Assembly (NCBI GenBank): GCA_963849305.1
Contig: CAWKGV010000008.1
Coordinates: 248,001 to 312,000 of the forward strand
From: CAWKGV01 sp963849305
GTDB taxonomy: Bacteria; Pseudomonadota; Alphaproteobacteria; Acetobacterales; Acetobacteraceae
Direction: 5' to 3'
Length of the DNA stretch: 64,000 nt
Below, piece by piece: positions 9,859 through 18,768 of this stretch. Below the pieces are notes generated by a model. The model was given only the letters and a program-made list of their open reading frames with translations, was not told the origin of the DNA and did no database searches. The position numbers and the translations under genes were made by a program. How positions within the stretch are numbered: position 1 is the stretch's first letter; each line of letters opens with the position of its first letter.

Positions 9859-10726
9859 GTGAGAGCAGCCATCATCCGCATTGGCTCGGCGTTCGTGGCC
9901 TTCCCCATAGCCGCGGCATCCCCGGTCCGCGCCGATCCCGGCTGGATTCGTGCATGTAATGAAATCGGGCATTTCGCCGGACTATTGGCGGCGGAGCGTG
10001 ACCAGCGTACGTCGCCCGGCGCGGCGATCGACGTTGCGCGCCGGATTTTGAACGATCCTTCGGTGCTAATCGACTCGATCGACGCCGAAATTGCACGTCA
10101 GGTTTACGCAAGCCCAGCCCTAACGCCGGAGCAGGAAGCCGCGGCCTTGCGGGCCAAGTGCCTCATGCCTGCCGCCGACCAGTCACGGGTCGCGGCCACC
10201 ATCACGGTCCCTCCGCATGGCTCCGCGCCGCAGCTCGTTCCCATCGAGCTTCATACGGGCGTCAACCGGATCAAGGGGTTCACTCCCGACGGCCGCGACG
10301 CCGATATCGGTACTCGCCTGGCGCGAGCACGGCCGCGGGCATGGACACGACACGTTCACGGTTATTGTGCCGGGTTTTGGTGAGGTTGCCATGCCGGACG
10401 GCACAGCTATTACGGACGATCCCGGCGACGACTACGACATGCTCCGCAGTGTGCGCTTCGCCCGCGGCCGAGTGAACGGGGAGGAAGCCACGCTGCTGCT
10501 GGTCGGCTCGCGACAGGCCGGGAGCGGGCCGACCGACACCGCTTATCAAGTCTTCCGGCTCGTCCAGCGCGCGACGGGATATCAGTTCGAGTTGCTTTCG
10601 GAGCAGCGACTTCCGAACGGTTTCTGCAACGCCGACATGGCGCTCAGCGTGGCTTCAGGGTTGCCGTTGCGCAATTCCTATCGTGGCCCGCGCACCCCCG
10701 ACGGCTGCCGGCAAGCGTCTAATTGA
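9859..10726 (+). pseudogene. Uncharacterised secreted protein gene, apparently frameshifted
   Basis: GTG 9859 opens a frame with a weak signal-peptide-like start (SAFVAFPIAAASPVRA) and about 145 plausible residues. Near 10310-10335 the protein-like sequence jumps to the +1 frame (HGRGHGHDTFTVIVPG), which then runs to TGA at 10726 with NADMALSVASGLPLRNSY near the end. The downstream frame has no convincing start of its own, because its nearest ATG (10217) lies in sequence that reads sensibly only in the first frame. I therefore treat both as one broken gene of about 288 codons. I do not recognise the family. It converges on the aldo/keto reductase gene. Confidence 0.5.
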
Positions 10727-10737
10727 GCTATTGCGGT

Positions 10738-11685
10738 TCAGGCGCTCGCCTCATTGAGCGATTCCAGGTCCGACCTATCCAGTTGCAGGGCCACTGCCCG
10801 GACCAGGTCGCCCAACTGCTCCAGGTTCGTCGCACTCGCGATCGGCGCGGTCACGCTCGGGCGCGCGATGAGCCACGCGATCGCCACCTGCGCCGGCGTT
10901 GCCTCATGCTGCGCCGCCACATCGTCCAGCGCCGCGAGGACGCGTTTGCCGCGCGCGCCGAGGTACTTCCTCACCCCCTGCCCCCGAGCACTCTTCGAGA
11001 GGTCTGCTTCGGAGCGATACTTGCCGCTCAGGAAACCTGACGCCAGGGCATAGTAGCTGATGACGCCGAGCCCTTCCGCTCGGCACAATGGCTCCAGATC
11101 GGTCTCGTAGGCGGCGCGCTCCATGAGGTTGTAAAGCGGCTGAAGCGCCTCATACCGCGGCAGCCCCAGTCGATCGCTGGCTCGCAGCGCCTCCGCGAGC
11201 CGCGCGGCGGTGAAGTTGGAGGCGCCGATCGCGCGCACCTTGCCCTGTTCGATCAGTCTCGCGAACGCCCGAAGCGGTTCTTCAACCGACCTCTCCGGAT
11301 CGTCGCGGTGGGCGAGATAAAGGTCGATATGGTCTGTCTGCAATCGCCTCAGAGAGGCTTCCACCTCTCGCATGATCCAGCCTTCCGACAGCCCCTTGTC
11401 TCCCGAGCCCATCTGGCCCCCGACCTTGGTGACGATCACAACCTTGTCGCGCCCACCTCGACGCGTCAGCCAATTGCCGATCACCGTCTCGGACTCGCCA
11501 CCCTGATGGCCGGGGGCCCAGGCTGAGTAAACATCCGCGGTATCGATCGCGTTCAAGCCCGCGTCTTGTAGCGTGTCCAGCAGCTTGAACGAGGTCGCCT
11601 CGTCCGCCGTCCAGCCAAATACATTGCCCCCGAAGATCAGCGGCGGGATCTGAACGCTGGATCGGCCGAGCTGTCGCTGTTCCAT
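10738..11685 (-). CDS. Aldo/keto reductase
   Basis: A 315-residue (beta/alpha)8 NADPH-dependent reductase. The tetrad is visible as D48 and Y53 (AIDTADVYSAW), K87 (VIVTKVGG) and H126 (LYLAHRDDP). The C-terminal part has the usual cofactor loop (SVTAPIASATNLEQL). I choose the ATG at 11685 because it is preceded by AAGGAG and starts directly with the family N-terminus EQRQLGRSSV; the longer frame adds 32 unlike residues. It is the last gene of a minus-strand oxidoreductase cluster, 25 bases after the MDR gene, and probably reduces or oxidises a carbonyl handled by that cluster. Confidence 0.9.
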   Translation of the reverse strand: MEQRQLGRSSVQIPPLIFGGNVFGWTADEATSFKLLDTLQDAGLNAIDTADVYSAWAPGHQGGESETVIGNWLTRRGGRDKVVIVTKVGGQMGSGDKGLSEGWIMREVEASLRRLQTDHIDLYLAHRDDPERSVEEPLRAFARLIEQGKVRAIGASNFTAARLAEALRASDRLGLPRYEALQPLYNLMERAAYETDLEPLCRAEGLGVISYYALASGFLSGKYRSEADLSKSARGQGVRKYLGARGKRVLAALDDVAAQHEATPAQVAIAWLIARPSVTAPIASATNLEQLGDLVRAVALQLDRSDLESLNEASA

Positions 11686-11710
11686 GCTGATCTCCTTCGT
11701 GTCGGGTCCG

Positions 11711-12640
11711 TCACGCTCCGATGAGCAGGACCGCCTTGCCCTGAACCCGCCGCTCACGCAAATCTTCCGCGGTCTGCGCAATCTGATCCCAATTTCGCTC
11801 GATCCCGATTTGCGGCTTCAGCAATCCGTCGGCGACCAGCGACACCAGCAGCGCCAGATCGGGCGCGAAGCGTTCCTCCGGCTCCGCGGTAAACGAAAAG
11901 AAGCTTTGCAATCGCGCGTTCTGCGCGCCGGCGAAATCGGCGAAACCAATCGTGCTCTGCTGGGCCGAAGAATTGCCGAACAAGACCAGCGTGCCTTTGG
12001 GCTCAAGCATCCGGATCGCCTTGGGGAGCGAGTCCCCGCCGGCGGACTCCAACACGAGCGCGAATTTGCCCTGCGCGCCGTCGATGCCCACCGTGACGTT
12101 ACGCGCGCCAAGCTCCTTGATTGCGGCAGCGCGCTCCGGGCGGCCGACCACACCGGTCACGCGCGCTCCCGATCGCGCGGCGAGCTGAACCGCGAAATGG
12201 CCCACCCCGCCCGCCGCGCCGGTTATGAGCACCCGAAGGCCGAGCAAGTTGCCGCCGAACCGCAGCGTGCGCAGGGCAGTGAGCCCAGCGACCGGCAGCG
12301 TGGCCGCATCGGAGAACGTCACGTTGTCAGGCAGCACCGCGATGCGATGCGTTGGCACCGCGGCGCGCTCGGCCCAGCCATGCTCGTCCATGAGAGCCAC
12401 GACGCGAGCACCGGCCGGCGGCCCGCTACCGTCCTCCGCTGCCTGCAAGACTTGGCCGCTGACGTCCTGGCCTGGCACCCAGCCCGCCTCCGCGTTGCGG
12501 AAGGAGCGTAATTCGCCGCGATTGAGCGAGAAGGCGCGCACGCCGATCAAGGCTTCGTCCGCGGCAGGCTGCGGCTCGGGAAGCTCGCGACGCTCCACCG
12601 GAGTGTGCCCGTGCGGCGTGTTGACGAGGCCGAGCATCAT
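11711..12640 (-). CDS. Zinc-independent alcohol dehydrogenase/quinone oxidoreductase-like MDR protein
   Basis: A 309-residue medium-chain dehydrogenase/reductase. The catalytic GroES-like half contains FSLNRGELRSF and PGQDVSGQVLQAAEDG. The Rossmann half has the NADPH motif ITGAAGGVGHFAVQLA. The zinc-binding cysteines of classical alcohol dehydrogenases are absent, placing it with quinone oxidoreductase/enoyl-reductase-like members. The start is ATG 12640, with AATGAGG just upstream; a second ATG follows directly. It begins 4 bases after the molybdopterin subunit stop, so the two are likely translationally coupled. Substrate unknown. Confidence 0.87.
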   Translation of the reverse strand: MMLGLVNTPHGHTPVERRELPEPQPAADEALIGVRAFSLNRGELRSFRNAEAGWVPGQDVSGQVLQAAEDGSGPPAGARVVALMDEHGWAERAAVPTHRIAVLPDNVTFSDAATLPVAGLTALRTLRFGGNLLGLRVLITGAAGGVGHFAVQLAARSGARVTGVVGRPERAAAIKELGARNVTVGIDGAQGKFALVLESAGGDSLPKAIRMLEPKGTLVLFGNSSAQQSTIGFADFAGAQNARLQSFFSFTAEPEERFAPDLALLVSLVADGLLKPQIGIERNWDQIAQTAEDLRERRVQGKAVLLIGA

Positions 12641-12644
12641 CACC

Positions 12645-14789
12645 TCATTCCACCAAGCTTTCGGGCCGGATCGGCAGATGGCGCACCCGCTTGCCAGTCG
12701 CGTGGTACACCGCGCTGGCGATCGCTGGCGCCACGCCGCAAAGCGCGATCTCCGCCAGACCCTTGGCCCCGAGCGGATTGAAGATCGTGTCATTCGACGG
12801 CACGAACTGCACGTCCAGCTCCGCCACGTCGGCGTTTACCGGCACCAGGTACTCGGCCAGATTGGCGTTCATCACCCGGCCCAGCCGCTCGTCCCACTCG
12901 GCGATCTCCTCCAGCGCCATGCCGAGGCCGCCGACCATCCCGCCGATGCACTGGCTGCGCGCGATCTTGGGGTTCACGATCCGGCCGGCGTCATAGGCGC
13001 CCACGATGCGCGGCACGCGCACGGCGCCGAACGCCGGGTCCACACGGACCTCGACGAACACGGCGCCAAACGCCGCGCTGGCATAATTCTTCTGCTCGTT
13101 GCCGGGCTTGGCCTCCGCCTCCGCCTCCAACCGCTCCAGGCCATGACGGTGCAGCACCTCGACGAAGGTGGCGCTGTCATGTCCCGCCGCCAACTCCTTC
13201 AACTTGCCGCGCAACGCCTGGCACGCGGCTAGCACGCCATTGCCGACGCTCGCCATCGTAATGGAGCCGCCATGCACCGGCGCTTTGGGCATCTCAGTGT
13301 CGCCCAGCTCGAAATGTACCTTCTCGACCGGCAGGCCGAGCGTCTCGGCGGCCACTTGGGTCATCGAGGTGTACGTGCCGGGGCCCATGTCGCTCGCCGC
13401 CGTGCGCACCACCGCCGTCCCGTTGGCGTATAGAATCGCTTGCGCGGCAGCGGCCGAGCGTTCCGCGTGGTAGATCGCCGTCGCCATGCCCCAGCCGATC
13501 AGCGAACGCCCGTCGCGCATCGAGCCAGACTTAGGATTCCGGCGGCTCCAGCCGAAGCGCTTGGCAGCGGTCTCGTAGCAAGCGCGAAGCTCTTTGCTGG
13601 ACCACGGCAGGTCCGCGGATTCGTCCCGCTCGGCGTAATTGCGCAACCGCAGCTCCAGCGGGTCCATTCCCAGCGCCTCGGCCAGCTCGTCCATGGCCAT
13701 CTCCAGCGCCATCGTGCCGGTGGAGGTGCCCGGCGCGCGCATGGGGCAGGGGCTGTTGGTGTTCATCTCCACCAGCCGGTACTGGGTGCGCACATTCGGG
13801 CAGGAATAGGTGGTCTGCGCCGGCTCCAGCGTGGTCTCGGCGTATTCTTCGTACACCGAGGTCTGCGCGCAGGCTTCCTGGATGATCGAGGTCAGCCGGC
13901 CGTTCCGCTCCGCGCCGAGCGCTACCCGCTGGAGCGTATAGGGTCGCATCCCGATCGACGTGTAGCATTCGCGCCGCGTCAGCTCGACGCGCACCGGCCG
14001 GCGGACATGCCTCGCGGCCAAGGCGGCGATGGTTACATGCGGCCAGGTGCGCAGCCCGGAACCGAACGCGCCACCGACAAAGGGGCTGACGACTCGGATG
14101 TTCGCCTCCGGGGTGCCGAACACGTGCGCGATCTCCATTCGCACGTTATCGACCCATTGCGACTTGTCGTACAGGGTCAGATGGTCTCCGTCCCATTCCG
14201 CTATGGTCGCGTGTGGCTCCATCGCATTGTGATGCTCGCGCGCGTGGCTGCAGGTCATGTCGATGCGCACTGGCGCTCGCCCAAGCGCGCCATCCGCGTC
14301 GCCGCGCGATGTGTCACCGGGGCGGCCGCCCTTCGCGGTTTCTTCGGACGGCGGCTTGCCGTCCGATAGCTGAAACACCGTCGTCGGCTCCTCGACCTCG
14401 TAGGTGACCCGCACCATCCGCGCCGCGCCGTCCGCCTGCTCCTGCGTCTCGGCGATCACCACGGCCACAGGCTGGCCGGAGAACAGAATCTCGGCGCCCT
14501 GAAATACGCGGAGCTGGTCGCCCGACTTAGGATCGACCAGCGGCCGCTGCTCCAGCTCGCGATACGGCAGGCGTTCGGCATTTTCGTACCAGATCACCGC
14601 CAACACACCGCGCACGCGCTCGGCCTCGCCCGCGTCGATCCCGCTGATCCGCCCGCGCGGGATCGTGCTGCTCACCACCGCGGCGTAGGCGAGGTTGGGG
14701 ATCTTGAACTCGGCGGCATAAACGGCCTGACCCGTTACCTTGGCCGGGCCATCCACGCGGTTGACTGGCTCGCCGATGATGGCCTTCAT
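12645..14789 (-). CDS. Xanthine dehydrogenase/aldehyde oxidoreductase family, molybdopterin-binding subunit (PaoC/YagR-like)
   Basis: A 714-residue large subunit of a molybdenum hydroxylase. It shows the N-terminal RVDGPAKVTGQAVYAAEF, the substrate-pocket segment HHNAMEPHATIAEW, the cofactor-binding stretch VVSPFVGGAFGSGL, and late MNANLAEYLVPVNADV. The probable catalytic Glu is E680 in GAKGLAEIALCG (usually GLGE, so one Gly is Ala). Such enzymes oxidise aldehydes or N-heterocycles, passing electrons through the FAD and 2Fe-2S subunits encoded just upstream. ATG 14789 overlaps the FAD-subunit stop by 4 bases. No XdhC/PaoD-type maturation chaperone is seen nearby, so it must be supplied elsewhere. 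Confidence 0.92.
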   Translation of the reverse strand: MKAIIGEPVNRVDGPAKVTGQAVYAAEFKIPNLAYAAVVSSTIPRGRISGIDAGEAERVRGVLAVIWYENAERLPYRELEQRPLVDPKSGDQLRVFQGAEILFSGQPVAVVIAETQEQADGAARMVRVTYEVEEPTTVFQLSDGKPPSEETAKGGRPGDTSRGDADGALGRAPVRIDMTCSHAREHHNAMEPHATIAEWDGDHLTLYDKSQWVDNVRMEIAHVFGTPEANIRVVSPFVGGAFGSGLRTWPHVTIAALAARHVRRPVRVELTRRECYTSIGMRPYTLQRVALGAERNGRLTSIIQEACAQTSVYEEYAETTLEPAQTTYSCPNVRTQYRLVEMNTNSPCPMRAPGTSTGTMALEMAMDELAEALGMDPLELRLRNYAERDESADLPWSSKELRACYETAAKRFGWSRRNPKSGSMRDGRSLIGWGMATAIYHAERSAAAAQAILYANGTAVVRTAASDMGPGTYTSMTQVAAETLGLPVEKVHFELGDTEMPKAPVHGGSITMASVGNGVLAACQALRGKLKELAAGHDSATFVEVLHRHGLERLEAEAEAKPGNEQKNYASAAFGAVFVEVRVDPAFGAVRVPRIVGAYDAGRIVNPKIARSQCIGGMVGGLGMALEEIAEWDERLGRVMNANLAEYLVPVNADVAELDVQFVPSNDTIFNPLGAKGLAEIALCGVAPAIASAVYHATGKRVRHLPIRPESLVE

Positions 14790-15769
14790 GCGCAACCTCC
14801 CGCCATCAGCAGCACGCGCTCGACGGCACGGCGCAGGAGCGTCACCTTGAACGCATTTCCTGGTCTGGGATCGGCGCCGCGCACGGCGGCCTCTCCCGCC
14901 GAGAGCGCGGTCTTTTCGTCGAGCGGCCGGCCCAGCAGCATCCGTTCCACGTCGGGCAGACGCCACGGCCGCGTGCCCACGCCGCCTGCCGCGACCCGCG
15001 CCGCCTGCACGGTTCCATACGCGACCTTAACCCCCGCCGCGACTGACACGAGCGCCCATTCGAAGCTCGCCCGGTCGCGCAGCTTGAGGTAATGCGAGTT
15101 GCGCGCGTGCTCGCTTGCCGGCAACACGAGGGCGGTGATGATCTCGCCGTCGCGCAGTACCGTTTCAATATGCGGCGTGTCGCCCGGCTCGCGATGCAGC
15201 TCCTCGACCTTCATCCTTCGTTCCCCTTGCGGACCATGCACGATCAGCTCCGCATCAAGCACGATCAGCGCGTTCGCCATGTCGCCGGGATAGGCAGCGA
15301 TGCAGCTTGAGCTGCCGCCGAGTATGGCGTTGATCCGATTCTGACCGTCCCATGCGGGGCAACCCGAGCCTGGCTCACGCTTGTTGCAGGGTACCGCGGC
15401 ATCGCGGAAATAAAGGCAACGCGTGCGTTGCAGCAGGTTCCCGCCGACCGTCGCCATGTTGCGCACCTGCGGCGAGGCCGTCTCGTTCAGCGCGCGGGCG
15501 AGTGCCGGAAACTCGCGTTGCACCCGTGGGTCGTCCGCGACATCGGCGAGCCTGGTCAGCGCGCCGATCCGCAAGCCGTCACCCTCGGCCTGCACGCCCG
15601 CGAGCGGCAACGGATTAAGGTCGATCAGTTCGGTCGGCGCGAGCACCGCGTCTCGCAGCAACTGCAATACATCGGTGCCACCGGCGACGAGCATCGCGCC
15701 CGGCGTGCTCACGGCGAGATCGACCGTGTTCTTCAGGCCGCGCGCGGCGACATATCCCAATGGCAGCAT
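14786..15769 (-). CDS. Xanthine dehydrogenase family FAD-binding subunit (PaoB/YagS-like)
   Basis: A 327-residue middle subunit of the molybdenum hydroxylase. FAD-binding elements include MLVAGGTDVLQLLRD near residue 30 and ATVGGNLLQRTRC near residue 110. A Cys-containing segment follows (CLYFRD, CNKREPGSGCPAW), similar to the 4Fe-4S-binding insertion of PaoB/YagS proteins. The C-terminal CO-dehydrogenase flavoprotein domain ends with RRAVERVLLMAGG. It passes electrons from the 2Fe-2S clusters to the external acceptor. It sits 3 bases after the 2Fe-2S subunit gene and overlaps the large subunit. Confidence 0.92.
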   Translation of the reverse strand: MLPLGYVAARGLKNTVDLAVSTPGAMLVAGGTDVLQLLRDAVLAPTELIDLNPLPLAGVQAEGDGLRIGALTRLADVADDPRVQREFPALARALNETASPQVRNMATVGGNLLQRTRCLYFRDAAVPCNKREPGSGCPAWDGQNRINAILGGSSSCIAAYPGDMANALIVLDAELIVHGPQGERRMKVEELHREPGDTPHIETVLRDGEIITALVLPASEHARNSHYLKLRDRASFEWALVSVAAGVKVAYGTVQAARVAAGGVGTRPWRLPDVERMLLGRPLDEKTALSAGEAAVRGADPRPGNAFKVTLLRRAVERVLLMAGGCA

Positions 15770-15772
15770 GGC

Positions 15773-16573
15773 TCAGGTCTCCTGCCCCACCACGTCACGG
15801 ATCGCCGCGACGATGTTCGCATACGCGCCGCAACGACAGATATTGCCGCTCATCAGTTCGCGGATTTCCTCATCGCTGCCGCCCCGCCCTTCCGCGAGCA
15901 GGCCGACCGCCGACATGATCTGTCCGGGCGTACAGTAGCCGCACTGGAACCCGTCATGCTCGACAAACGCGGCCTGCATCGGATGCAGACGGCCGTCGCG
16001 CGCCAGGCCCTCGATGGTCGTGATCGCCATGTTCTGTGCCATCACTGCGAGCGTCAGACAGGCGTTGACCCGCCGATTGCCGAGCAGCACCGTGCAGGCG
16101 CCGCACTGACCGAGGGCGCACCCCTTCTTCGTTCCAGTAAGATGCAGTCGGTCGCGCAGCGCATCGAGCAGCGTCGTGCGCGCATCCACCTTGAGCTGGT
16201 GCGCCTGCCCGTTCACCTGAAGCGTGATCTCGAAATCCGTGGGATGAACCGGCGGCGTGCGCGGCGCCCCGGTTGTGCCCTCCGCGCGCCAGGCATGTAA
16301 TCCCACCGCCGGCGGAGCCGACTTCGCAACGAAACCCGCGCTCCCGGTCCGCGGCGCCCGCGCAGGCCGCCGTGATCGCTTTCCGGCAGTCGAGCCGGCT
16401 TCTTCGAGCAGCTCAGCCACAGCGCCGGGATCGGCGCGTTCCGCCTCTTCGAACAGCCGGTCCGCCATGTCCTGGTCGCCGGCGCGCTCGGCCTCCAGCG
16501 CCTGCTCGGCCAGACGCCGAGCCTGCGGCACCCTGCCTTCATCGCGCGGCGGCAGGCCGTTGTCCTGCGCCAT
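15773..16573 (-). CDS. (2Fe-2S)-binding subunit of xanthine/aldehyde oxidase family with unusual N-terminal extension
   Basis: A 266-residue protein. Residues about 113-266 are a normal small subunit: a plant-type 2Fe-2S domain (C152, C157, C160, C172) and the all-helical second cluster domain (C211, C214, C246, C248). Residues 1-110 are extra. A charged helical segment (ARRLAEQALEAERAGDQD... to about residue 60, Ala/Glu-rich) is followed by a basic, Pro-rich linker. PaoA/YagT-type subunits usually have only a Tat signal of about 50 residues, and no twin-arginine signal is seen here. The ATG has a purine-rich upstream region (GGGGGAGC). It is the first gene of the cluster and is divergent from the truncated dehydrogenase at 16717. 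Confidence 0.9.
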   Translation of the reverse strand: MAQDNGLPPRDEGRVPQARRLAEQALEAERAGDQDMADRLFEEAERADPGAVAELLEEAGSTAGKRSRRPARAPRTGSAGFVAKSAPPAVGLHAWRAEGTTGAPRTPPVHPTDFEITLQVNGQAHQLKVDARTTLLDALRDRLHLTGTKKGCALGQCGACTVLLGNRRVNACLTLAVMAQNMAITTIEGLARDGRLHPMQAAFVEHDGFQCGYCTPGQIMSAVGLLAEGRGGSDEEIRELMSGNICRCGAYANIVAAIRDVVGQET

Positions 16574-16716
16574 CGTCGTGCTCCCCCTTCGTCCACCCGA
16601 CTAGAGCCCGCTCGGCTAGATAAGGGTTGCGCGCGCCCGCGAGCTTAACGGCATCGTGAGAGCACCGTCATGGGGCACGACGTTGCTGCGGCAACCGACA
16701 ACGAGGGAGAAGCCGA

Positions 16717-16758
16717 ATGAAAGCCGTCTTGTTCGACGCGATCGGCGACATCCGCTAG
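16717..16758 (+). pseudogene. Alcohol dehydrogenase-like (MDR) gene cut off after 13 codons by an IS remnant
   Basis: A good start site (GAGGGAGAAGCCGA then ATG 16717) opens MKAVLFDAIGDIR, the standard N-terminus of zinc-type or MDR alcohol dehydrogenases. The frame stops at TAG 16756-16758, exactly where the IS end begins (CTAGCAGCCTG). Nothing downstream continues the family, so insertion and later deletion probably removed the rest. This is inference from the start motif and the junction. Confidence 0.55.
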
Positions 16759-16896
16759 CAGCCTGTCGGAATGGGGTACCCGGGAACGCCGTTTCTGGCT
16801 AGAATTGACGGACGTCGAACTTTGTGCCGTTCACGCAGAATGCGGCGTACGTGCTTTTCGCCGCGACCGGCTCCTGGCTGGGCGCGTTCGTCCCGG
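16753..16896 (+). mobile_element. IS1182-family remnant: one end plus degenerate transposase N-terminus
   Basis: Bases 16753-16805 are identical to the reverse complement of 42436-42488. They include the IS end and the first transposase codons (MGYPGTPFLAR). After 16805 similarity continues at protein level in a shifted frame (FVPFTQNAAYVLFAATGSWL), which corresponds to FVPSNRDQAFLLPPDLKSWL in the second copy. The fragment stops at the amidohydrolase gene with no second end. It is a non-functional scar. Confidence 0.75.
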
Positions 16897-18615
16897 TCAC
16901 TTGGCTGCGACGGCGGTAGCCGCCGCGCAGCGCACCAGCTTGCCGGGCAGCGCTCCCGTCGCCTCGCCCCGTTCGTATGTCACCTTGCCGGAGACGATCG
17001 TCGCCACGTAGCCGTGCGCCCGCTGCAGCAGGCGCTTGCCGCCGGCCGGCAGGTCGTGGACCAAATACGGGTTGCCGAAGCCGATCCGGTCGTGGTCGAT
17101 TAGGTTCAGATCGGCCTTCTTGCCCGGCGCCAGCACGCCGCGATCGGTGAGGCCGGCTGCGCCCGCGCTGTCCGAGGTTAGGCGGCGGATCAGCTCCGGC
17201 AGCTCCCAGCGCCGCTGCTCCTTGCCCCAATAGGCGAGCAGCCAAGTCGGGAAGCCCGCGTCCAGGATGAAGCCGACATGCGCGCCGCCGTCGCCCAAAC
17301 CCATGATGGCGTTCCGGTTGTCGAGCATCGCCTCTGAGACCGATAGATCGTAACGGGCGTAATTGTTGATCGGCGCGTAGATGAACTCGTGGCCGTCCTG
17401 CTCCAGCAGGATGTCGTAAGCCACCTCCGGGGCGGCGCGGCCCTGGCGCGCGGCGGTCGCCTCGACCGAATCCTCGCGCCGCGGCAAGTAATTCGCCGGC
17501 CGGCCGAAACGGAACATCTGATCGTAGGAGAGCCGCTGGATCAGCGGGAAGGTGCTGTCCTTCATGGGGTCTTCCGCCAGCAGCCGCCCGCGGAATCCGG
17601 GATCGCGCATGATGCGCACGCGCTCGCCGAGCGGCAGGTGCGCGATCGACTGGTAGGAAGGCGTGCCGGAGAATGGGTTCTGGCTGCCTTGCAGGCCGAG
17701 CAGCACGCCGATCGCGCGCGGCGCCACCACCGGGCGGATCGGCACGCCGTCTCGCGCCGCCTCGTCGGCGTGCGCCAACAAATCCTGCCAGATGTCGCCC
17801 TGGCCGTGCCGCTGCGAAAGCGAGAACACCACCGGCCGACCGCAGCTTTCTGCCACGCGGCGAACCATGCGGAACTCGGCTTGGTGGTCTGGCGCCCATT
17901 CCGAAACCACCTCGATGAAACCCGCGCCTGCCTGCGCCAGCCCCCGCGCAATCCCGGCAAGCTCCTGCTCCTGGGCGCGCAAGGTCGGCGTGAAGTCGCC
18001 CTTGAGACTTTTGTGGCTGGTGGTGCGCGAGGTCGAGAAGCCGAACGCCCCAGCGCGCACCGCCTCGGCCGCAATCGCGCGCATCGCGGCGATGTCGCCC
18101 TGATTGGCGTTCTCCAGCCGCACCGCGCGCTCGCCCATGACGAACACGCGCATCGCGGCGTGCGGCAGCAGCGCGCAAACGTCGATGTCGCGCCGCCCCC
18201 GGTCGAGGGCGGCGAGGTATTGGGGAAACGACTCCCACTCCCAGCGCAGCCCCTCATGCATCACCGGGCCGGGGATGTCTTCCACGCCTTCCATCAGCTC
18301 GATCAGCGTCTCGCGATCAGCTGGCTTGCAGGGGGCGAAGCCGACGCCGCAGTTGCCCATCACCGCCGTTGTCACGCCGTGCCAGGCGGACGGGGCGAGA
18401 TGGCTGTCCCACACCGCCTGACCGTCGTAATGCGTGTGGATATCGACGAAACCGGGCGTCACCAATAGCCCGTCGGCTTGAATGGTGCGGTGCGCGGGGC
18501 CGGTCTTGCCGCCGACTGCCGCGATCCGATCGCCCTCGATCGCGACATCGCCAGGGAAGCTGGGCCGTCCGGTGCCGTCGATGATCGTTCCGCCCCGGAT
18601 GACGAGGTCGTGCAT
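16897..18615 (-). CDS. N-acyl-D-amino-acid deacylase-type amidohydrolase
   Basis: A 572-residue metal-dependent hydrolase. The N-terminal beta-sandwich strand is followed by the metal motif GFVDIHTHYDG (H60, H62). Other features are GNCGVGFAPCKPADRE near residue 100, EVVSEWAPDH in the barrel, the late metal ligand in GDGGAHVGF, and the closing strand LAPGKKADLNLID. This pattern matches D-aminoacylases and related amidohydrolases that remove acyl groups from D-amino acids or act on similar amides. ATG 18615 is preceded by GGGAGAA; longer frames add about 110 implausible residues. It is divergent from the MFS gene at 18769 with 153 bases between them. The gene ends next to the IS remnant but appears complete. 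Confidence 0.85.
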   Translation of the reverse strand: MHDLVIRGGTIIDGTGRPSFPGDVAIEGDRIAAVGGKTGPAHRTIQADGLLVTPGFVDIHTHYDGQAVWDSHLAPSAWHGVTTAVMGNCGVGFAPCKPADRETLIELMEGVEDIPGPVMHEGLRWEWESFPQYLAALDRGRRDIDVCALLPHAAMRVFVMGERAVRLENANQGDIAAMRAIAAEAVRAGAFGFSTSRTTSHKSLKGDFTPTLRAQEQELAGIARGLAQAGAGFIEVVSEWAPDHQAEFRMVRRVAESCGRPVVFSLSQRHGQGDIWQDLLAHADEAARDGVPIRPVVAPRAIGVLLGLQGSQNPFSGTPSYQSIAHLPLGERVRIMRDPGFRGRLLAEDPMKDSTFPLIQRLSYDQMFRFGRPANYLPRREDSVEATAARQGRAAPEVAYDILLEQDGHEFIYAPINNYARYDLSVSEAMLDNRNAIMGLGDGGAHVGFILDAGFPTWLLAYWGKEQRRWELPELIRRLTSDSAGAAGLTDRGVLAPGKKADLNLIDHDRIGFGNPYLVHDLPAGGKRLLQRAHGYVATIVSGKVTYERGEATGALPGKLVRCAAATAVAAK

Positions 18616-18768
18616 CGTCGTTCTCCCTGATCGCAAATCGCCGGCAGCTTCAATCCGGGGCAGCTTCCATCTGCCCCGCACCCAGCGCAAGGCCCGCGCC
18701 TTTACATCCGCCGCGAGCGGGCAAAGTCTCGGCTGGCCCGGGGCGGCCGAGAAGGGGCGGCAAGGCGG

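Noticed and set aside
17389..18468. 359-codon plus-strand frame over the amidohydrolase
   Set aside because: Antisense to a well-supported amidohydrolase; no ribosome site and no protein-like features.
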